The position numbers and the translations under genes were made by a program. The notes beneath the pieces were generated by a model that made no database searches, had not been told where the DNA came from, and saw nothing but the letters and a program-made list of their open reading frames with translations. Shown here piece by piece: positions 48,248 through 58,917 of a stretch of 64,000 bases of DNA; within the stretch, counting starts at the first letter, position 1; every line of letters begins with the position of its first letter. This DNA is from Pediococcus cellicola. GTDB lineage: Bacteria > Bacillota > Bacilli > Lactobacillales > Lactobacillaceae. Location: positions 62,001-126,000 of the forward strand of contig NZ_JQBR01000001.1 of the NCBI RefSeq assembly GCF_001438655.1, written 5' to 3'.

Positions 48248-49216
48248 TTGGTAGAACAAAATGCAGTAGAAAAAGAATTTCTATTATCAAATCCAAGCGA
48301 AGAAATGTCACTTCTGGGTAATCAGGATAAATTTGTGCATATTCTTGAAGAAGGCATGAATGTGAGCATTCGTCCTTTTGGAGAAAAAATCAACGTTTCG
48401 GGGCAGGAACAAGCCGTTAATCGTACCATTAACGTTTTTAAAAATTTATTATCTTTGGTGAAACAAGGTATTCAGTTAAACAGTGCTGATGTGGTTAGCG
48501 CTATGAAGATGGCGGATAAGGGAACACTGAATTATTTTCAGGATATGTATAAAGAAACATTAATTAAAGATAATAAAGGTAAGGCTGTTCGTGTTAAGAA
48601 CTACGGACAAAGACAATACGTAGATTCTGTCAAAAGAAATGATGTAACTTTTGGAATTGGACCAGCTGGAACTGGAAAAACATACTTAGCTGTTGTTATG
48701 GCAATTGCCGCACTTAAACGTGGCGAAGTCGATAAACTCATTTTGACACGGCCAGCAGTTGAAGCTGGTGAGAGTTTAGGGTTCTTACCTGGAGACCTAA
48801 AAGAAAAGGTAGATCCTTACCTTCGCCCAGTTTATGATGCACTTTATCAAATTATTGGTGCGGAACATACAACGCGATTAATGGATCGCGGAGTTATTGA
48901 AATTGCCCCATTAGCATATATGCGTGGGCGAACACTGGATGATGCTTTTGTCATTCTTGATGAAGCTCAAAACACCACAAGTGCTCAGATGAAAATGTTT
49001 CTTACCCGATTAGGATTTGGATCTAAGATGATTGTGAACGGGGACGTCACCCAAATTGACCTTCCACACGGTGTTCGTAGCGGACTGGTGGAGGCACAAC
49101 GAATCTTACAAAATGTCAGACACATTGGATTTGTCGCTTTTAATTCTGAAGATGTTGTCCGCCATCCTGTCGTCGCTCAAATTATCAATGCTTATGAAAC
49201 ACACAAATCAAAGTAA
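48248..49216 (+). CDS. phoH: PhoH family ATPase
   Basis: PhoH/YbeZ-type P-loop ATPase of 322 residues. Walker A is GPAGTGKTYLAV near residue 137 and Walker B is VILDEAQNTT. A KH-like RNA-binding segment precedes the ATPase domain. Family members associate with YbeY and ribosome or RNA metabolism, which fits the ybeY gene immediately downstream. Start is a TTG at 48248 with AAAGGAG upstream at slightly long spacing; the next in-frame ATG would remove part of the conserved N-terminus. Confidence 0.93.
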   Translation: MVEQNAVEKEFLLSNPSEEMSLLGNQDKFVHILEEGMNVSIRPFGEKINVSGQEQAVNRTINVFKNLLSLVKQGIQLNSADVVSAMKMADKGTLNYFQDMYKETLIKDNKGKAVRVKNYGQRQYVDSVKRNDVTFGIGPAGTGKTYLAVVMAIAALKRGEVDKLILTRPAVEAGESLGFLPGDLKEKVDPYLRPVYDALYQIIGAEHTTRLMDRGVIEIAPLAYMRGRTLDDAFVILDEAQNTTSAQMKMFLTRLGFGSKMIVNGDVTQIDLPHGVRSGLVEAQRILQNVRHIGFVAFNSEDVVRHPVVAQIINAYETHKSK

Positions 49217-49235
49217 AATGGAGTAATTTTAAAGT

Positions 49236-49712
49236 ATGGATATTCAAATTTATGATCATACCAAAGAAGAGTCAAAAGAAAATCTTGAGTTAGTTCAAAA
49301 CGTGTTAAATTTTGCCGGAGATTATCTCAAGTTAGCCAACAATACCGAAATGTCAGTTACTTTGATGCATAATGACGAAATTCATGAGATTAATAAAACC
49401 TATCGCCAGGTAGATAGAGCGACGGATGTCATTAGTTTCGCCATCGAGGATGATCCAGATGATGATCCCATCATTTTGGATGATGAATTAGCAGCTGAAA
49501 TAGCACCAAATATTGGTGATTTGATGATTTCTGTAGACAAAGTTAAAGAGCAGGCTGATTTTCTTGGTCACTCTTATCAACGTGAATTAGGCTTTCTTTG
49601 TGTACATGGTTTCTTACATCTAAATGGTTATGACCACATGAAACCAGAAGATCAAAAGGTAATGTTTCCCTTACAGAAGGAAATTTTGAATGCTTATGGC
49701 CTTAAAAGATAA
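49236..49712 (+). CDS. ybeY: Endoribonuclease YbeY
   Basis: Zinc-dependent RNase acting in 16S rRNA 3' maturation and ribosome quality control, 158 residues. The metal-binding motif HGFLHLNGYDH is complete (three His ligands), and ATDVISFAIEDD is the preceding conserved strand. An acidic run around residues 70-85 (D-D-P-D-D-D-P) is typical for lactobacilli. It follows phoH by 19 bases and overlaps the next gene by about 20 bases. Confidence 0.95.
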   Translation: MDIQIYDHTKEESKENLELVQNVLNFAGDYLKLANNTEMSVTLMHNDEIHEINKTYRQVDRATDVISFAIEDDPDDDPIILDDELAAEIAPNIGDLMISVDKVKEQADFLGHSYQRELGFLCVHGFLHLNGYDHMKPEDQKVMFPLQKEILNAYGLKR

Positions 49713-50094
49713 AAAACAAATTCAAAAAAATCATTCATTTAAGCAATCGTTTACACATGCTTGTTTTGGCATCTACCGCATTTTCAAAGAAGAACGAAAC
49801 ATGCGAATTCACACGAGTATAGCCGTTTTAGTGATTTTCGTCGGGTGGCTACTTCAAATCACAAGTTCTGAATGGTACTGGGTTATGGCCTGCATTGGTT
49901 GGGTTTTTGTGGCTGAAGTTTTAAATACGATTGCCGAAAATATAGTAGACTTGGTTACTGGAAAGACTTATAGTGAGCTAGGTAAACATATTAAAGATAT
50001 GGCAGCTGGTGCAGTTCTGATTTCAGCTTGTTTTGCTGGAATTATCGGATTATGGATCTTTTTACCTAAAATCTGGCTACTTTTAATTCATTAG
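49690..50094 (+). CDS. dgkA: Undecaprenol / diacylglycerol kinase (DgkA family)
   Basis: Small trimeric membrane kinase of 134 residues with three transmembrane helices (about 43-60, 65-82 and 105-130). The active-site helix reads [14 protein letters not shown], with conserved Glu and Asn residues. In Gram-positives the substrate is usually undecaprenol, recycling the C55 carrier. ATG 49690 is chosen since AAGGAAA lies 7 bases upstream; ATG 49696 is also in frame. The overlap with ybeY suggests coupled translation. A cdd gene, found between dgkA and era in Bacillus, is absent. Confidence 0.92.
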   Translation: MLMALKDKKQIQKNHSFKQSFTHACFGIYRIFKEERNMRIHTSIAVLVIFVGWLLQITSSEWYWVMACIGWVFVAEVLNTIAENIVDLVTGKTYSELGKHIKDMAAGAVLISACFAGIIGLWIFLPKIWLLLIH

Positions 50095-50110
50095 AAATAG
50101 GAGAAATATT

Positions 50111-51022
50111 TTGGAAAATTCAAACAAAAGTTTCCACTCTGGATTTGTGGCAATCGTTGGTCGGCCTAATGTTGGTAAATCAACCTTTATGAATTATGTC
50201 ATTGGCCAAAAAATTGCTATTATGAGCAATGTGCCACAAACGACCAGAAATAAAATTCAAGGAATTTATACCACGTCTAAAGAACAGATTATTTTTATTG
50301 ACACTCCCGGAATTCACAAAGCACATAATAAATTGGGTGACTTCATGGTTCAATCATCTTTGTCAACATTAAACGAAGTTGATGCCATTATGTTTATGAT
50401 TAGTGCTAACGAAGAGCGCGGTGCTGGTGATAATTTCATTATTGAACATCTCAAACAAACTAAAAAACCGGTTTATCTGGTTATCAATAAAATTGATTTA
50501 ATCAATCCCAATAAATTACTTGAAATTATGGATGATTATAAGGACGCTTTGAATTGGAAAGAGGTTGTGCCAATTTCAGCAACACAAGGCAATAACGTTT
50601 CCGAATTAATTGATACCTTAGCAGATGAGCTGCCTGAAGGACCACAGTATTACCCAGACGATCAAGTTACCGATCACCCAGAACGCTTTATCGTGGCAGA
50701 ACTTATTCGAGAAAAAGTTCTCATGTTGACGAGACAGGAAGTACCGCATTCAGTTGCCGTGGTTATTGACAGTTTAAAACGTCAAGATAAACGAAAAATC
50801 CATGTGCAGGCGACCATTATTGTTGACCGTCCTACTCAAAAGGGCATCATTATCGGCCATGGTGGACAAATGTTGAAAAAAATTGGGACGTTAGCTCGCG
50901 AGGACATCGAGCGCTTGTTGGGAGATAAAGTTTATCTGGAACTTTGGGTAAAAGTATCTGAAGGCTGGCGTGACAAACAGTCCTTATTACAATCATATGG
51001 GTATCGCAAGGATAACTATTAA
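50111..51022 (+). CDS. era: GTPase Era
   Basis: Essential ribosome-assembly GTPase of 303 residues that binds the 3' end of 16S rRNA. G1 is [10 protein letters not shown]3 is DTPGIH and G4 is NKID. The C-terminal KH domain has [19 protein letters not shown] and [13 protein letters not shown]. Start is TTG at 50111 with TAGGAGA about 8 bases upstream. It belongs to phoH-ybeY-dgkA-era-recO, a conserved run. Together with YbeY and RsmE-type enzymes it supports 30S maturation. Confidence 0.96.
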   Translation: MENSNKSFHSGFVAIVGRPNVGKSTFMNYVIGQKIAIMSNVPQTTRNKIQGIYTTSKEQIIFIDTPGIHKAHNKLGDFMVQSSLSTLNEVDAIMFMISANEERGAGDNFIIEHLKQTKKPVYLVINKIDLINPNKLLEIMDDYKDALNWKEVVPISATQGNNVSELIDTLADELPEGPQYYPDDQVTDHPERFIVAELIREKVLMLTRQEVPHSVAVVIDSLKRQDKRKIHVQATIIVDRPTQKGIIIGHGGQMLKKIGTLAREDIERLLGDKVYLELWVKVSEGWRDKQSLLQSYGYRKDNY

Positions 51023-51033
51023 GGCAGGTTAGC

Positions 51034-51792
51034 ATGGCATTACAAACAACGGCGCAATTTCATGGCATTGTCATGTACCGAAAAGACTACCGAGAACGTG
51101 ACCAGTTGGTTAAATTTTTCACGCGCGAGTTTGGTAAAAAGATGTTTTATATTCGTGGTGCTCGAAAAAAAGGGTTTAAGCTGGCCGCGGCAATTTTACC
51201 CTTTACCACCGGTTCTTACGTTGGGTTGATCCGGGAAAAAGGGTTGTCTTACCTAAATGCAGAGAAACACATCACCCAATTCGAACAAATTAATTTGGAT
51301 ATTGAGCGAAATGCTTATATTACTTACATTTTAAATCTAATTGATACGGCATTTGCGGATGGTCAACCAATTCCTGTTTGGTTTGACATGACCAATCAAG
51401 CTTTAAAAATGATTGATGAAGGCCTGGACGCTCAAATCATTGGTCACATTTTCGAATTGCAGCTTTTGGATACGTTAGGTGTCCATCAAGAATGGCAGCA
51501 GTGCATTGTTTGCCATCGAAATGATTTACCACTTGATTATTCAGAGTCGTCAGGTGGCGTACTTTGTCAAAATCATTGGCATTTAGATCCTAAACGATCA
51601 CATCTTGATCGACGGACTTTATATTATTTACAACAGTTAAGCCAAGTACAGTTAGCGAATATTCGTTCTATACATGTACAAAAAGCAACGAAAAAGAAAC
51701 TTAAGGCAATTATCGATATGATTTATCAAGATGAGGTAGGGCTCAATTTAAAGAGTAAACACTTTATTGATACAATGGATTCTTGGAATTAG
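51034..51792 (+). CDS. recO: DNA repair protein RecO
   Basis: Recombination mediator in the RecFOR pathway, loading RecA on SSB-coated gaps; 252 residues. The N-terminal OB-fold (GIVMYRKDYRERDQLVKFFT) is followed by a helical domain. A zinc-like segment, CIVCHRNDLPLDYSESSGG then CQNHW, holds three Cys and a His. The ATG at 51034 follows AAGGCAGG. It is the last gene of this run and is followed by the glyQS T-box region. Confidence 0.93.
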   Translation: MALQTTAQFHGIVMYRKDYRERDQLVKFFTREFGKKMFYIRGARKKGFKLAAAILPFTTGSYVGLIREKGLSYLNAEKHITQFEQINLDIERNAYITYILNLIDTAFADGQPIPVWFDMTNQALKMIDEGLDAQIIGHIFELQLLDTLGVHQEWQQCIVCHRNDLPLDYSESSGGVLCQNHWHLDPKRSHLDRRTLYYLQQLSQVQLANIRSIHVQKATKKKLKAIIDMIYQDEVGLNLKSKHFIDTMDSWN

Positions 51793-51803
51793 TACTGATA
51801 ATA

Positions 51804-51832
51804 TTGACTTTGAGAAGTAATTAAATTAGTAT
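51804..51832 (+). promoter_or_regulatory. Promoter of the glyQS T-box transcript
   Basis: TTGACT (51804-51809) and TAGTAT (51827-51832) with a 17-base spacer, directly upstream of the T-box leader. Confidence 0.65.
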
Positions 51833-51839
51833 TAAAGAG

Positions 51840-52034
51840 AATTTAATATTGAACAATGATGAAAAGGATTTTTAGACCGATTTAAAGAGAGCTTAGGGTG
51901 ATGGGACTAAGTAGGAGGTTTAAGGATTGGCGTTTCGGAGTTCGCAAATTAAGCTGCCGATAGTTTGTATCGGAAGTAGGGTGGAACCGCGAATAAAATC
52001 GTCCCTACGTAGATTATTCTGCGTAGGTTTTTTT
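51840..52034 (+). promoter_or_regulatory. T-box riboswitch controlling glyQS
   Basis: The T-box GGGTGGAACCGCG is at 51979-51991. Its TGGA bulge would pair with a tRNA ending UCCA, as expected for a Gly tRNA with discriminator U. GTAGGG can pair with the TCCCTAC downstream to make the antiterminator. The terminator is CCTACGTAGA with TCTGCGTAGG (one T-G pair), then seven T residues. In Stem I a CTTAG/CTAAG distal hairpin is visible. The likely specifier is GGC (51929-51931), with less certainty about the exact loop. Confidence 0.9.
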
Positions 52035-52076
52035 GTGTTCAAATTAGCACTTATTAAAATTAAGAGGAGAGGTACA

Positions 52077-52985
52077 ATGGTAGAAAAATTAGCTGTTCAG
52101 GATATTATTTTAACGTTGCAACATTATTGGTCTGACCAAGGTTGTATGTTGATGGAGGCTTATGATACCGAAAAAGGTGCTGGTACAATGAGTCCATATA
52201 CCTTCTTACGTGCGATCGGGCCAGAACCCTGGAATGCCGCATATGTGGAACCTTCTCGCCGTCCTGCTGATGGTCGGTACGGTGAAAATCCTAACCGCCT
52301 TTATCAACATCATCAATTTCAAGTTGTCATGAAGCCATCACCAGAAAACATTCAAGAATTATACTTGGGAAGTTTAAAGGCTTTGGGTATTGAACCCTTA
52401 GAACATGATATTCGCTTTGTTGAAGATAACTGGGAAAATCCTTCAATGGGTTGCGCTGGTGTTGGTTGGGAAGTTTGGCTTGACGGGATGGAAGTCACAC
52501 AATTTACATACTTCCAACAAGTTGGCGGTTTGGAAGTATCACCCGTTACCAGTGAAGTTACTTATGGATTGGAACGTTTGGCTTCATACATTCAAAATGT
52601 TGATTCTGTTTTTGATCTTGAATGGGGTCACGGCGTTAAATATGGTGAAATTTTTAAAGAACCTGAGTATGAACATTCAAAATACTCATTTGAAAAGAGT
52701 AATCAGGAAATGCTGTTACAACTCTTTGATGATTATGAACGAGAAGCTAAAGCTCAAATCAAAAATGGACTGGTTCATCCAGCTTATGATTACATTTTAA
52801 AATGTAGCCATACATTTAATTTGTTAGATGCACGAGGTGCTGTTTCAGTTACGGAACGTGCAGGTTATCTTTCTCGAATTCGAAACATGGCAAAATCAGT
52901 TGCAAAAGCCTTTGTTCAAGAACGGGAAGCACTCGGTTTCCCATTGTTAAAGGAATCTGATCGTCCAAAGGAGGCCACCAAATAA
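52077..52985 (+). CDS. glyQ: Glycyl-tRNA synthetase alpha subunit
   Basis: Catalytic subunit of the tetrameric (alpha2-beta2) bacterial glycyl-tRNA synthetase, 302 residues. The family start [19 protein letters not shown] is present, along with the motif 2-like segment [19 protein letters not shown] and the glycine-binding [21 protein letters not shown] 52077 is chosen with AGAGGAGAGG upstream; an open frame extends back through the T-box but is leader RNA. The stop overlaps the start of glyS by one base (TAATG), enforcing 1:1 translation of the subunits. Confidence 0.97.
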   Translation: MVEKLAVQDIILTLQHYWSDQGCMLMEAYDTEKGAGTMSPYTFLRAIGPEPWNAAYVEPSRRPADGRYGENPNRLYQHHQFQVVMKPSPENIQELYLGSLKALGIEPLEHDIRFVEDNWENPSMGCAGVGWEVWLDGMEVTQFTYFQQVGGLEVSPVTSEVTYGLERLASYIQNVDSVFDLEWGHGVKYGEIFKEPEYEHSKYSFEKSNQEMLLQLFDDYEREAKAQIKNGLVHPAYDYILKCSHTFNLLDARGAVSVTERAGYLSRIRNMAKSVAKAFVQEREALGFPLLKESDRPKEATK

Positions 52986-55063
52986 TGTCACACTCTTACT
53001 TACTTGAAATCGGATTAGAAGAAATTCCGGCACATGTTGTATTACCTAGCATTGAACAATTAAAAAAACGAGTCGGCGACTTCTTGAAGGAACAACGACT
53101 TGAATACGCAGAAATTAAGACTTTTTCGACACCTCGGCGATTAACAGTTTTAATCAATGGACTGGCTGATCGTCAGGCTGATACTGAAAAAGAAGTCAAG
53201 GGTCCAGCAAAAAAAATAGCGCAAGATCAAGATGGAAACTGGACTAAGGCTGCCATTGGCTTTACACGTGGTCAAGGCTTATCAACAGACGATATTACGT
53301 TCAAAACAATTAAGGGCACAGATTACGTTTATGTGGTTAAAAAAACTGCGGGTAAAAACGTTCAGGATATTCTACCACAAATTAAGTCAGTCGTTGAAAA
53401 AATGAACTTCCCAACAATGATGAAATGGGCTAGTTTTAATTTTAAATACATTCGTCCCATTCGTTGGCTTGTATCTCTTTTGGATGATGAAGTCGTACCA
53501 TTCAATATCCTAGATGTTAAGGCTGACCGTGTTTCACAAGGTCACCGCTTCTTAGGCAAGCCGGTCACAATCAAAACAGCAACCGATTACGAGGCACAAT
53601 TAAAAACGGTTTATGTGATTGCTGATGCTCAAAAACGAAAACAATTAATTAAAGATCAAATTCATGATATATCCCAAAATAATAATTGGAATATCGCGCT
53701 TGATCCAGATTTGCTGGAAGAAGTTAATAATTTGGTTGAATGGCCAACTGCTTTTGCGGGGCATTTTGATGAAAAATACCTGGAAATCCCAGAAGAAGTT
53801 TTGATTACTTCAATGCGAGATCATCAAAGATTCTTTTATGTTCGTAATCAAGACGGTCAACTACTTCCTAATTTTGTTTCTGTTCGTAATGGTAACCAAA
53901 CCCATTTGGACAACGTTGTCCGTGGTAATGAAAAAGTGCTGACTGCACGACTTGAAGATGCTGCGTTTTTCTACCACGAAGATCAAAAACATTCAATTCA
54001 ATATTACGTTGAAAAGCTCAAAAAAGTTAGTTTCCATGATAAAATTGGGACGATGTATGAAAAAATGCAGCGGGTTCAAATTATCAGCCAGGAATTAGGT
54101 AAATTTGTCGGCTTAAACGACCAAGAACTTGCGGATGTGAAACGGGCAAGTGAAATTTATAAATTTGATTTGGTTACTGGCATGGTTGGCGAATTTCCGG
54201 AACTGCAAGGTACAATGGGTGAAAAATATGCGTTATTGGCGCATGAACGGCCAGCCGTTGCCACTGCAATTCGGGAGCATTATTTACCTATTAGCGCAAA
54301 AGGAGACTTACCAAAAACTAAAGTTGGGGCTGTCTTAGCTATTGCGGATAAATTTGATGACATTGGCAGTTTCTTCGCGGTTGACCTGATTCCTACCGGT
54401 TCAAATGATCCGTACGCCTTAAGACGGCAAGCACTTGGTATTGTTCGTATTGCTAGAGATCAGAATTGGCATTTCCCAATGCAAAACCTACAGCAGACCT
54501 TTTTAAGTGACTTGAAAGAAAAGCAAGCAATCTTTAATTTGAATTTTGCGCAACATGCAACCGATGTGCGTGACTTCATGAAAGACCGTGTTCGCCAGTG
54601 GTTCAGCACTAAAAAAGCACGCTATGATATTGTCGAAGCTGTGACAAAGGGAAGCAATACAGATATTTTAAACATGCTGGATGCCGCCAAGGTAATTGAA
54701 TCACACAAGAACGATCCTAGTTTTAAAGAAAACATTGAAGCTCTCACGCGAGTGCTTCGGATTGCAGAAAAGGCTGATTTTAGTGCCATTAGTTTACAAG
54801 TTGATCCTCAACTTTTTGAAAATGATTCAGAGAAGGACTTGTTTGAAGCCGTAAATGACATTCAAAAGAAAGCTAATGACCGCACAATTAACGAAAACTT
54901 TGAAGCCTTACAGCGCCTCCGTCCTTTAATTGATGCATATTTTGATCAAACGATGATTATGGTTGATGATCAAGCGGTTCGAGAAAATCGACTGAAACAA
55001 TTAACCATCTTAGCAAAACTAATTTCTTCAATTGGAAATTTGAAAGAATTAATTGTCAAATAA
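52985..55063 (+). CDS. glyS: Glycyl-tRNA synthetase beta subunit
   Basis: Beta subunit, 692 residues, carrying tRNA recognition. The start [18 protein letters not shown] is typical, as are [17 protein letters not shown] and the HD-like segment with [20 protein letters not shown] (about 455-475). The C-terminal domain is an anticodon-binding DALR-like region. It overlaps glyQ by one base and shares the T-box control. A stem-loop follows the stop codon. Confidence 0.97.
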   Translation: MSHSYLLEIGLEEIPAHVVLPSIEQLKKRVGDFLKEQRLEYAEIKTFSTPRRLTVLINGLADRQADTEKEVKGPAKKIAQDQDGNWTKAAIGFTRGQGLSTDDITFKTIKGTDYVYVVKKTAGKNVQDILPQIKSVVEKMNFPTMMKWASFNFKYIRPIRWLVSLLDDEVVPFNILDVKADRVSQGHRFLGKPVTIKTATDYEAQLKTVYVIADAQKRKQLIKDQIHDISQNNNWNIALDPDLLEEVNNLVEWPTAFAGHFDEKYLEIPEEVLITSMRDHQRFFYVRNQDGQLLPNFVSVRNGNQTHLDNVVRGNEKVLTARLEDAAFFYHEDQKHSIQYYVEKLKKVSFHDKIGTMYEKMQRVQIISQELGKFVGLNDQELADVKRASEIYKFDLVTGMVGEFPELQGTMGEKYALLAHERPAVATAIREHYLPISAKGDLPKTKVGAVLAIADKFDDIGSFFAVDLIPTGSNDPYALRRQALGIVRIARDQNWHFPMQNLQQTFLSDLKEKQAIFNLNFAQHATDVRDFMKDRVRQWFSTKKARYDIVEAVTKGSNTDILNMLDAAKVIESHKNDPSFKENIEALTRVLRIAEKADFSAISLQVDPQLFENDSEKDLFEAVNDIQKKANDRTINENFEALQRLRPLIDAYFDQTMIMVDDQAVRENRLKQLTILAKLISSIGNLKELIVK

Positions 55064-55070
55064 GTTAAAC

Positions 55071-55130
55071 AATAATCTCTGTTTAAAATTACACTAAGTA
55101 ATTCAAATGGAGATTATTTAGTTTCACTTT
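55071..55130 (+). terminator. Terminator-like hairpin after glyS
   Basis: AATAATCTC (55071-55079) pairs with GAGATTATT (55110-55118), enclosing AATTAC/GTAATT. Interrupted T residues follow, so termination is probable but may be incomplete. Confidence 0.6.
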
Positions 55131-55231
55131 TATGCCGAGCGTTTTGATTGCTTTTTCTGTTGTCAGGCGGTATTATTTGATATGTGTCGATATTGTGGTG
55201 AAGTGTGCATTTGAGAGGGGGAAATCGTTTT

Positions 55232-57061
55232 TTGGCAAGACCAATTCCCGAAGATCTTATTGATCAAATTCGGACCTCTGTAGATATTGTTGATGTTATC
55301 GGTCAGTACGTACAGTTAAAAAAACAAGGAAAAAACTTCTTTGGATTATGCCCCTTTCATGAAGAGCGGACAGCCTCCTTTTCAGTATCCGAGTCAAAAC
55401 AAATTTTTCATTGTTTTAGCTGCGGGCGCGGTGGAAATGTCTTTAAATTTTTAATGGAACTTAATCACGTTGAATTTCCGGTTGCCGTTCGTCAGATGGC
55501 AGATTTTGCTAGCATTAAAATTCCTGATGAATATTCTGAATCAGCGCAAAACGCAAACTCACAAAATAGTGAGCAAGCACAACTAATTTCGTTGTATGAT
55601 CAGACGGCACAACTATATACGCATGTACTATTAAACACAAAAATGGGGCAACAAGCTTTAGAATATCTGCATCAGCGCGGATTAACCGACGATATTATTG
55701 AAAAGTTTCAATTAGGTTTTGCACCTGGCGAACAGTTGTTGAAAGAATTTTTTGATGAGAAAAAAGTGGATTACCAGGTGTTGCGTAAATCTGGGCTTTT
55801 TATTGAAGACCAACAAGGCCAGCTGCGAGATCGCTTTCGTGGACGTGTGATGTATGCCATTAAGAACCCGCAAGGTCATGTCATTGCTTTTTCGGGACGA
55901 ATTTTAAATAAAGCTGATTCGCAAGCTAAGTATATCAACAGTCCAGAAACCAAAATTTTCAGTAAAAGTAATGTCTTATATAATTTTGACATTGCTCGGA
56001 CTGCTATTCGACAAGAAAAGCGTGCGATTTTATTTGAAGGATTTATGGATGTCATCGCCGCTTACCAATCTGGGGTTACCAACGGAATTGCATCAATGGG
56101 TACTAGTTTTACAAATGAGCAAATCTACCTTCTGCAAAGGACAACTACGCAGCTAGATATTTGTTATGATGGTGATGATCCCGGACAAGCAGCAATCAAT
56201 CGAGCTATTGACGCATTTAGTCAAAACAGTCAGCTAAAATTGAGTGTGATAGAGATACCGGAAAAGCTTGATCCTGATGAGTTTGTCCGTCAACATGGCG
56301 GCAAACAGTTCAATGAAATTGTGCATTCAGCAAGACTAACACCAACAGCATTTAAATTGGACTACCTCAAGCGAGATTTTAATTTAAATAACGAAGCTGA
56401 CCAACTCACTTATATTGAACGTGCCTTAAAAGTAATTGGTCAGTTAGGTTCAAGTGTGGAACAAGATCTTTATTTGAACCAGTTAGCACAAGAATTCAAT
56501 GTTCAGGTAGCTGATTTGCGTCAGCAGTTACGACAGATTCGTTCACAACAAAGTGTGGATGCACACCAACAAGCTAAACGAGAACCTTTGGTAGATAAGC
56601 CACAAGATTTTCATCGTCAAAAAGTTAAACTTGATAAGGTGGAACTTGCTGAACAGCGGTTACTAAATTATTTACTTTATGATCATAATGTTTGGCTAAA
56701 ATTAGCCGGATTACCCAACTTTCATTTTGTTCATGAAGAATATCAAACAATTTATATGTTAGCAACTGGATATTTTGAAAATCATAATTCTTATGATTCA
56801 GCAGCGTTTATGGACTTTGTTCATGATACAAAACTCCAAAATATCATTGCGGAATTAGATCTACAAGATTTAGATGATGCTAACGTGGACCAATCTGTAA
56901 GTGACTACATTGATGTCATTACGGCGCAGGCACCACTCAGCCAGCAGATATCGGAAAAAACGAAATCGTTAAACGAAGCTAAAAAAATGGGTAATACTGA
57001 ATTGCAGCAAAAACTCGCAGTCGAATTAGTCGAGTTGTATCGACAACGTCAAGGCGCTTAA
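55232..57061 (+). CDS. dnaG: DNA primase
   Basis: Primase of about 609 residues, making RNA primers on the lagging strand. The N-terminal zinc domain has [14 protein letters not shown] and [11 protein letters not shown] (a CHCC-type site). The TOPRIM core follows with [15 protein letters not shown] and [11 protein letters not shown], and a C-terminal helicase-binding domain. Start is the TTG at 55232 ([14 protein letters not shown]), 10 bases after GAGAGGGGG; an upstream in-frame ATG precedes the SD. It heads the dnaG-rpoD operon. Confidence 0.95.
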   Translation: MARPIPEDLIDQIRTSVDIVDVIGQYVQLKKQGKNFFGLCPFHEERTASFSVSESKQIFHCFSCGRGGNVFKFLMELNHVEFPVAVRQMADFASIKIPDEYSESAQNANSQNSEQAQLISLYDQTAQLYTHVLLNTKMGQQALEYLHQRGLTDDIIEKFQLGFAPGEQLLKEFFDEKKVDYQVLRKSGLFIEDQQGQLRDRFRGRVMYAIKNPQGHVIAFSGRILNKADSQAKYINSPETKIFSKSNVLYNFDIARTAIRQEKRAILFEGFMDVIAAYQSGVTNGIASMGTSFTNEQIYLLQRTTTQLDICYDGDDPGQAAINRAIDAFSQNSQLKLSVIEIPEKLDPDEFVRQHGGKQFNEIVHSARLTPTAFKLDYLKRDFNLNNEADQLTYIERALKVIGQLGSSVEQDLYLNQLAQEFNVQVADLRQQLRQIRSQQSVDAHQQAKREPLVDKPQDFHRQKVKLDKVELAEQRLLNYLLYDHNVWLKLAGLPNFHFVHEEYQTIYMLATGYFENHNSYDSAAFMDFVHDTKLQNIIAELDLQDLDDANVDQSVSDYIDVITAQAPLSQQISEKTKSLNEAKKMGNTELQQKLAVELVELYRQRQGA

Positions 57062-57086
57062 CACGTTCATGGAGGGACTAATAACT

Positions 57087-58250
57087 ATGGCAAACACCAA
57101 AAAAAGTAATAGCAAAGTAACACCAAATCAAAAAACAGATAAAGGTTCTGCGAATGTGTTTAATACAAAAGCCTATAAAAAAGAAGTAAATGCTTTAATC
57201 AAGGCAAAAAAGCCTTCAAAACAGCTTCAATACAATGAACTATCTGATAAAATTGCCACTCCGTTCAAACTGGATGCTCGTCAGATCGATGATCTTATTC
57301 AAAAAGTCGAAGATGCAGGAATTAGCATTGTCGACGAAAATGGCGATCCTAGTACACATGCTTTGAAAGCTCAGAAAATAAGCAAAAAAGAATTGGATGA
57401 CACCAAAGCACCAGCAGGGGTCAAAATTAACGATCCAGTTCGAATGTATCTAAAAGAAATTGGTCGTGTGCCTTTGTTAACCGCAAAACAAGAAGTTGAT
57501 TTAGCGCTCCGCATTGAAAAAGGCGAAGAAAGTGCGAAACAAGAACTTGCAGAGGCTAACTTACGATTAGTAGTTTCAATTGCCAAAAGGTACGTAGGTC
57601 GAGGCATGCAATTTCTGGATTTAATCCAAGAAGGTAACATGGGTTTAATGAAGGCGGTTGAAAAGTTTGATTATCGCAAAGGATTTAAGTTCTCAACTTA
57701 CGCTACCTGGTGGATTCGCCAGGCAATTACACGTGCCATTGCGGATCAGGCGCGCACGATTCGTATTCCGGTTCATATGGTTGAAACAATTAATAAATTA
57801 ATTCGTATTCAACGTCAGTTACTTCAAGATCTTGGTCGAGAACCTACTCCTGAGGAGATTGGTGCTGAAATGGATATGCCAACTGAAAAAGTTCGAGAAA
57901 TTCTTAAAATTGCTCAAGAGCCAGTCTCCTTGGAAACTCCAATTGGTGAAGAAGATGACTCGCATTTGGGCGACTTCATTGAAGACTCGGATGCCACAAG
58001 TCCTGCAGACCATGCCGCTTACGAATTATTAAAAGAACAATTGGAAGGTGTTTTGGACACGTTAACGGATCGCGAAGAGAACGTCTTAAGGTTGCGCTTT
58101 GGCCTAGATGACGGGCGTACACGCACTTTGGAAGAAGTCGGTAAAGTCTTCGGCGTGACTCGCGAACGAATTCGTCAAATTGAAGCAAAAGCTTTACGTA
58201 AATTGAGGCATCCTTCAAGATCTAAACAGTTAAAAGACTTCTTGGACTAA
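57087..58250 (+). CDS. rpoD: RNA polymerase primary sigma factor (sigma A)
   Basis: Housekeeping sigma factor of 387 residues. Region 1.1 is preceded by a Lys/Ser/Asn-rich N-terminus. Region 1.2 is [16 protein letters not shown]. Region 2 carries [19 protein letters not shown] and the -10 recognition helix [14 protein letters not shown]. Region 3 follows, and region 4 has [16 protein letters not shown] for -35 recognition. ATG 57087 (MANTKKSNS) follows ATGGAGGGA by 9 bases. It is directly downstream of dnaG, as in Bacillus. The many TTGNNN-N17-TATNNT promoters seen in this window fit its specificity. Confidence 0.97.
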   Translation: MANTKKSNSKVTPNQKTDKGSANVFNTKAYKKEVNALIKAKKPSKQLQYNELSDKIATPFKLDARQIDDLIQKVEDAGISIVDENGDPSTHALKAQKISKKELDDTKAPAGVKINDPVRMYLKEIGRVPLLTAKQEVDLALRIEKGEESAKQELAEANLRLVVSIAKRYVGRGMQFLDLIQEGNMGLMKAVEKFDYRKGFKFSTYATWWIRQAITRAIADQARTIRIPVHMVETINKLIRIQRQLLQDLGREPTPEEIGAEMDMPTEKVREILKIAQEPVSLETPIGEEDDSHLGDFIEDSDATSPADHAAYELLKEQLEGVLDTLTDREENVLRLRFGLDDGRTRTLEEVGKVFGVTRERIRQIEAKALRKLRHPSRSKQLKDFLD

Positions 58251-58285
58251 GAAAACTAGGGTTTGAATAGATTTGAATAGGTTTC

Positions 58286-58342
58286 AAAAAGACACTCCCA
58301 ATCCACTCTCGCTGGTCTTTCAGCGGGTAAAAAAGACTTTTT
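58286..58342 (+). terminator. Probable terminator of dnaG-rpoD
   Basis: AAAAAGAC (58286-58293) pairs with GACTTTTT (58335-58342) apart from one A-A mismatch, enclosing a CGCTG/CAGCG hairpin. The first 39-bp repeat forms most of the loop. Confidence 0.55.
58291..58329. repeat. 39-bp repeat, copy 1
   Basis: Begins GACACTCCCAATCCACTC and ends CAGCGGGTA. It differs from copy 2 (58534-58572) at 7 of 39 positions, six of them transitions. Contains an internal CGCTG/CAGCG hairpin. Confidence 0.8.
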
Positions 58343-58533
58343 AGAAGTAAATTGCAACATTTTTAAAGTTTTTTCAGGATTTTGAATAAAAAATTCAGTT
58401 TTTAGCACAATTCATCCAATCTATGCAGATAAAATTAAAAATGAATCACACTCCTTGAATCGAGAGTAAGATAACCAACAAATGCCGTTAAACAGGGATT
58501 TATAGCGTTTGAGCTTTTCTTATAATTCGATTA

Positions 58534-58572
58534 GACACTCTCGATCCACTCCCACTAGGCTTTCAACGGGTA
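58534..58572. repeat. 39-bp repeat, copy 2
   Basis: Begins GACACTCTCGATCCACTC and ends CAACGGGTA. Same orientation as copy 1, 204 bases downstream. The internal hairpin of copy 1 is not preserved, so the conserved feature is the primary sequence. Confidence 0.8.
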
Positions 58573-58622
58573 TAGATTTAAATTTCAGGAGTGAGTAGAT
58601 TTCATGAATTTTATCAGTGGTA

Positions 58623-58643
58623 AAAATAAGTTAAACTTATTTT
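58623..58643. repeat. A/T-rich perfect palindrome
   Basis: AAAATAAGTT and AACTTATTTT are exact inverted repeats around a single A. It overlaps the end of the 13-codon frame; it could be an operator-like remnant. Confidence 0.5.
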
Positions 58644-58711
58644 AAATAAAGGGATAATGATTTTAAAAATTCAATTCATGATTTGAATTTTACGGGAATT
58701 TTGATTGATTG

Positions 58712-58757
58712 AAAAAAAGGAGTCAGTTCACAATAAGAACTGACTCCTATTTTTTTG
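58712..58757. terminator. Strong bidirectional terminator
   Basis: AGGAGTCAGTTC and GAACTGACTCCT form a perfect 12-bp stem around a 7-nt loop, flanked by A and T runs that give U-tracts on both strands. On the reverse strand it lies 20 bases after the stop of the truncated membrane gene. Confidence 0.88.
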
Positions 58758-58776
58758 TTTATTTTCCCGACAAAAA

Positions 58777-58917
58777 TTATTTTAGGTTTTGATTTTTTCG
58801 GTCGATTTCCTTGTTAACTTCCTTGTAATAATAATATTGTAGAGGAAACAATACGGTAAAAGAAAAAAGTTCCACTAATTCGACATAAATGTTTTTACTC
58901 AAAGAAGTGTCGGCCAT
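58777..58917 (-). pseudogene. Truncated membrane protein gene (C-terminal remnant)
   Basis: Open frame ending at TAA 58777-58779. From ATG 58917 it encodes 46 residues, and the frame stays open back to a TAG near 58957. The product has a hydrophobic run, FLGTLILFMADTS, before that ATG, then LVELFSFTVLFPLQYYYYKE and a charged tail. It looks like the C-terminal end of a multi-pass membrane protein. No SD or start fits, and the toxin gene directly upstream on the same strand appears to have replaced its 5' part. Parent family not recognised. Confidence 0.5.

Larger units (their letters stand above)
58251..58776. other. Non-coding segment after rpoD with repeats and palindromes
   Basis: No gene longer than a fragment lies here. 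It contains the rpoD terminator, two diverged 39-bp repeats, an A/T palindrome, a 13-codon reading frame at 58604-58645 (MNFISGKNKLNLF, preceded by GGAGTGA) that looks like a gene start cut short, and a strong bidirectional terminator. It is the left part of the variable region between rpoD and trmK. Confidence 0.6.

Noticed and set aside
51927-52076. 50-codon N-terminal extension of glyQ
   Set aside because: It reads through the T-box and its terminator; the ATG at 52077 has a strong SD and matches GlyQ starts.
58291-58572. Possible CRISPR array from the 39-bp repeat
   Set aside because: Only two copies, 204 bases apart, with 7 mismatches; no regular spacers and no cas genes nearby.
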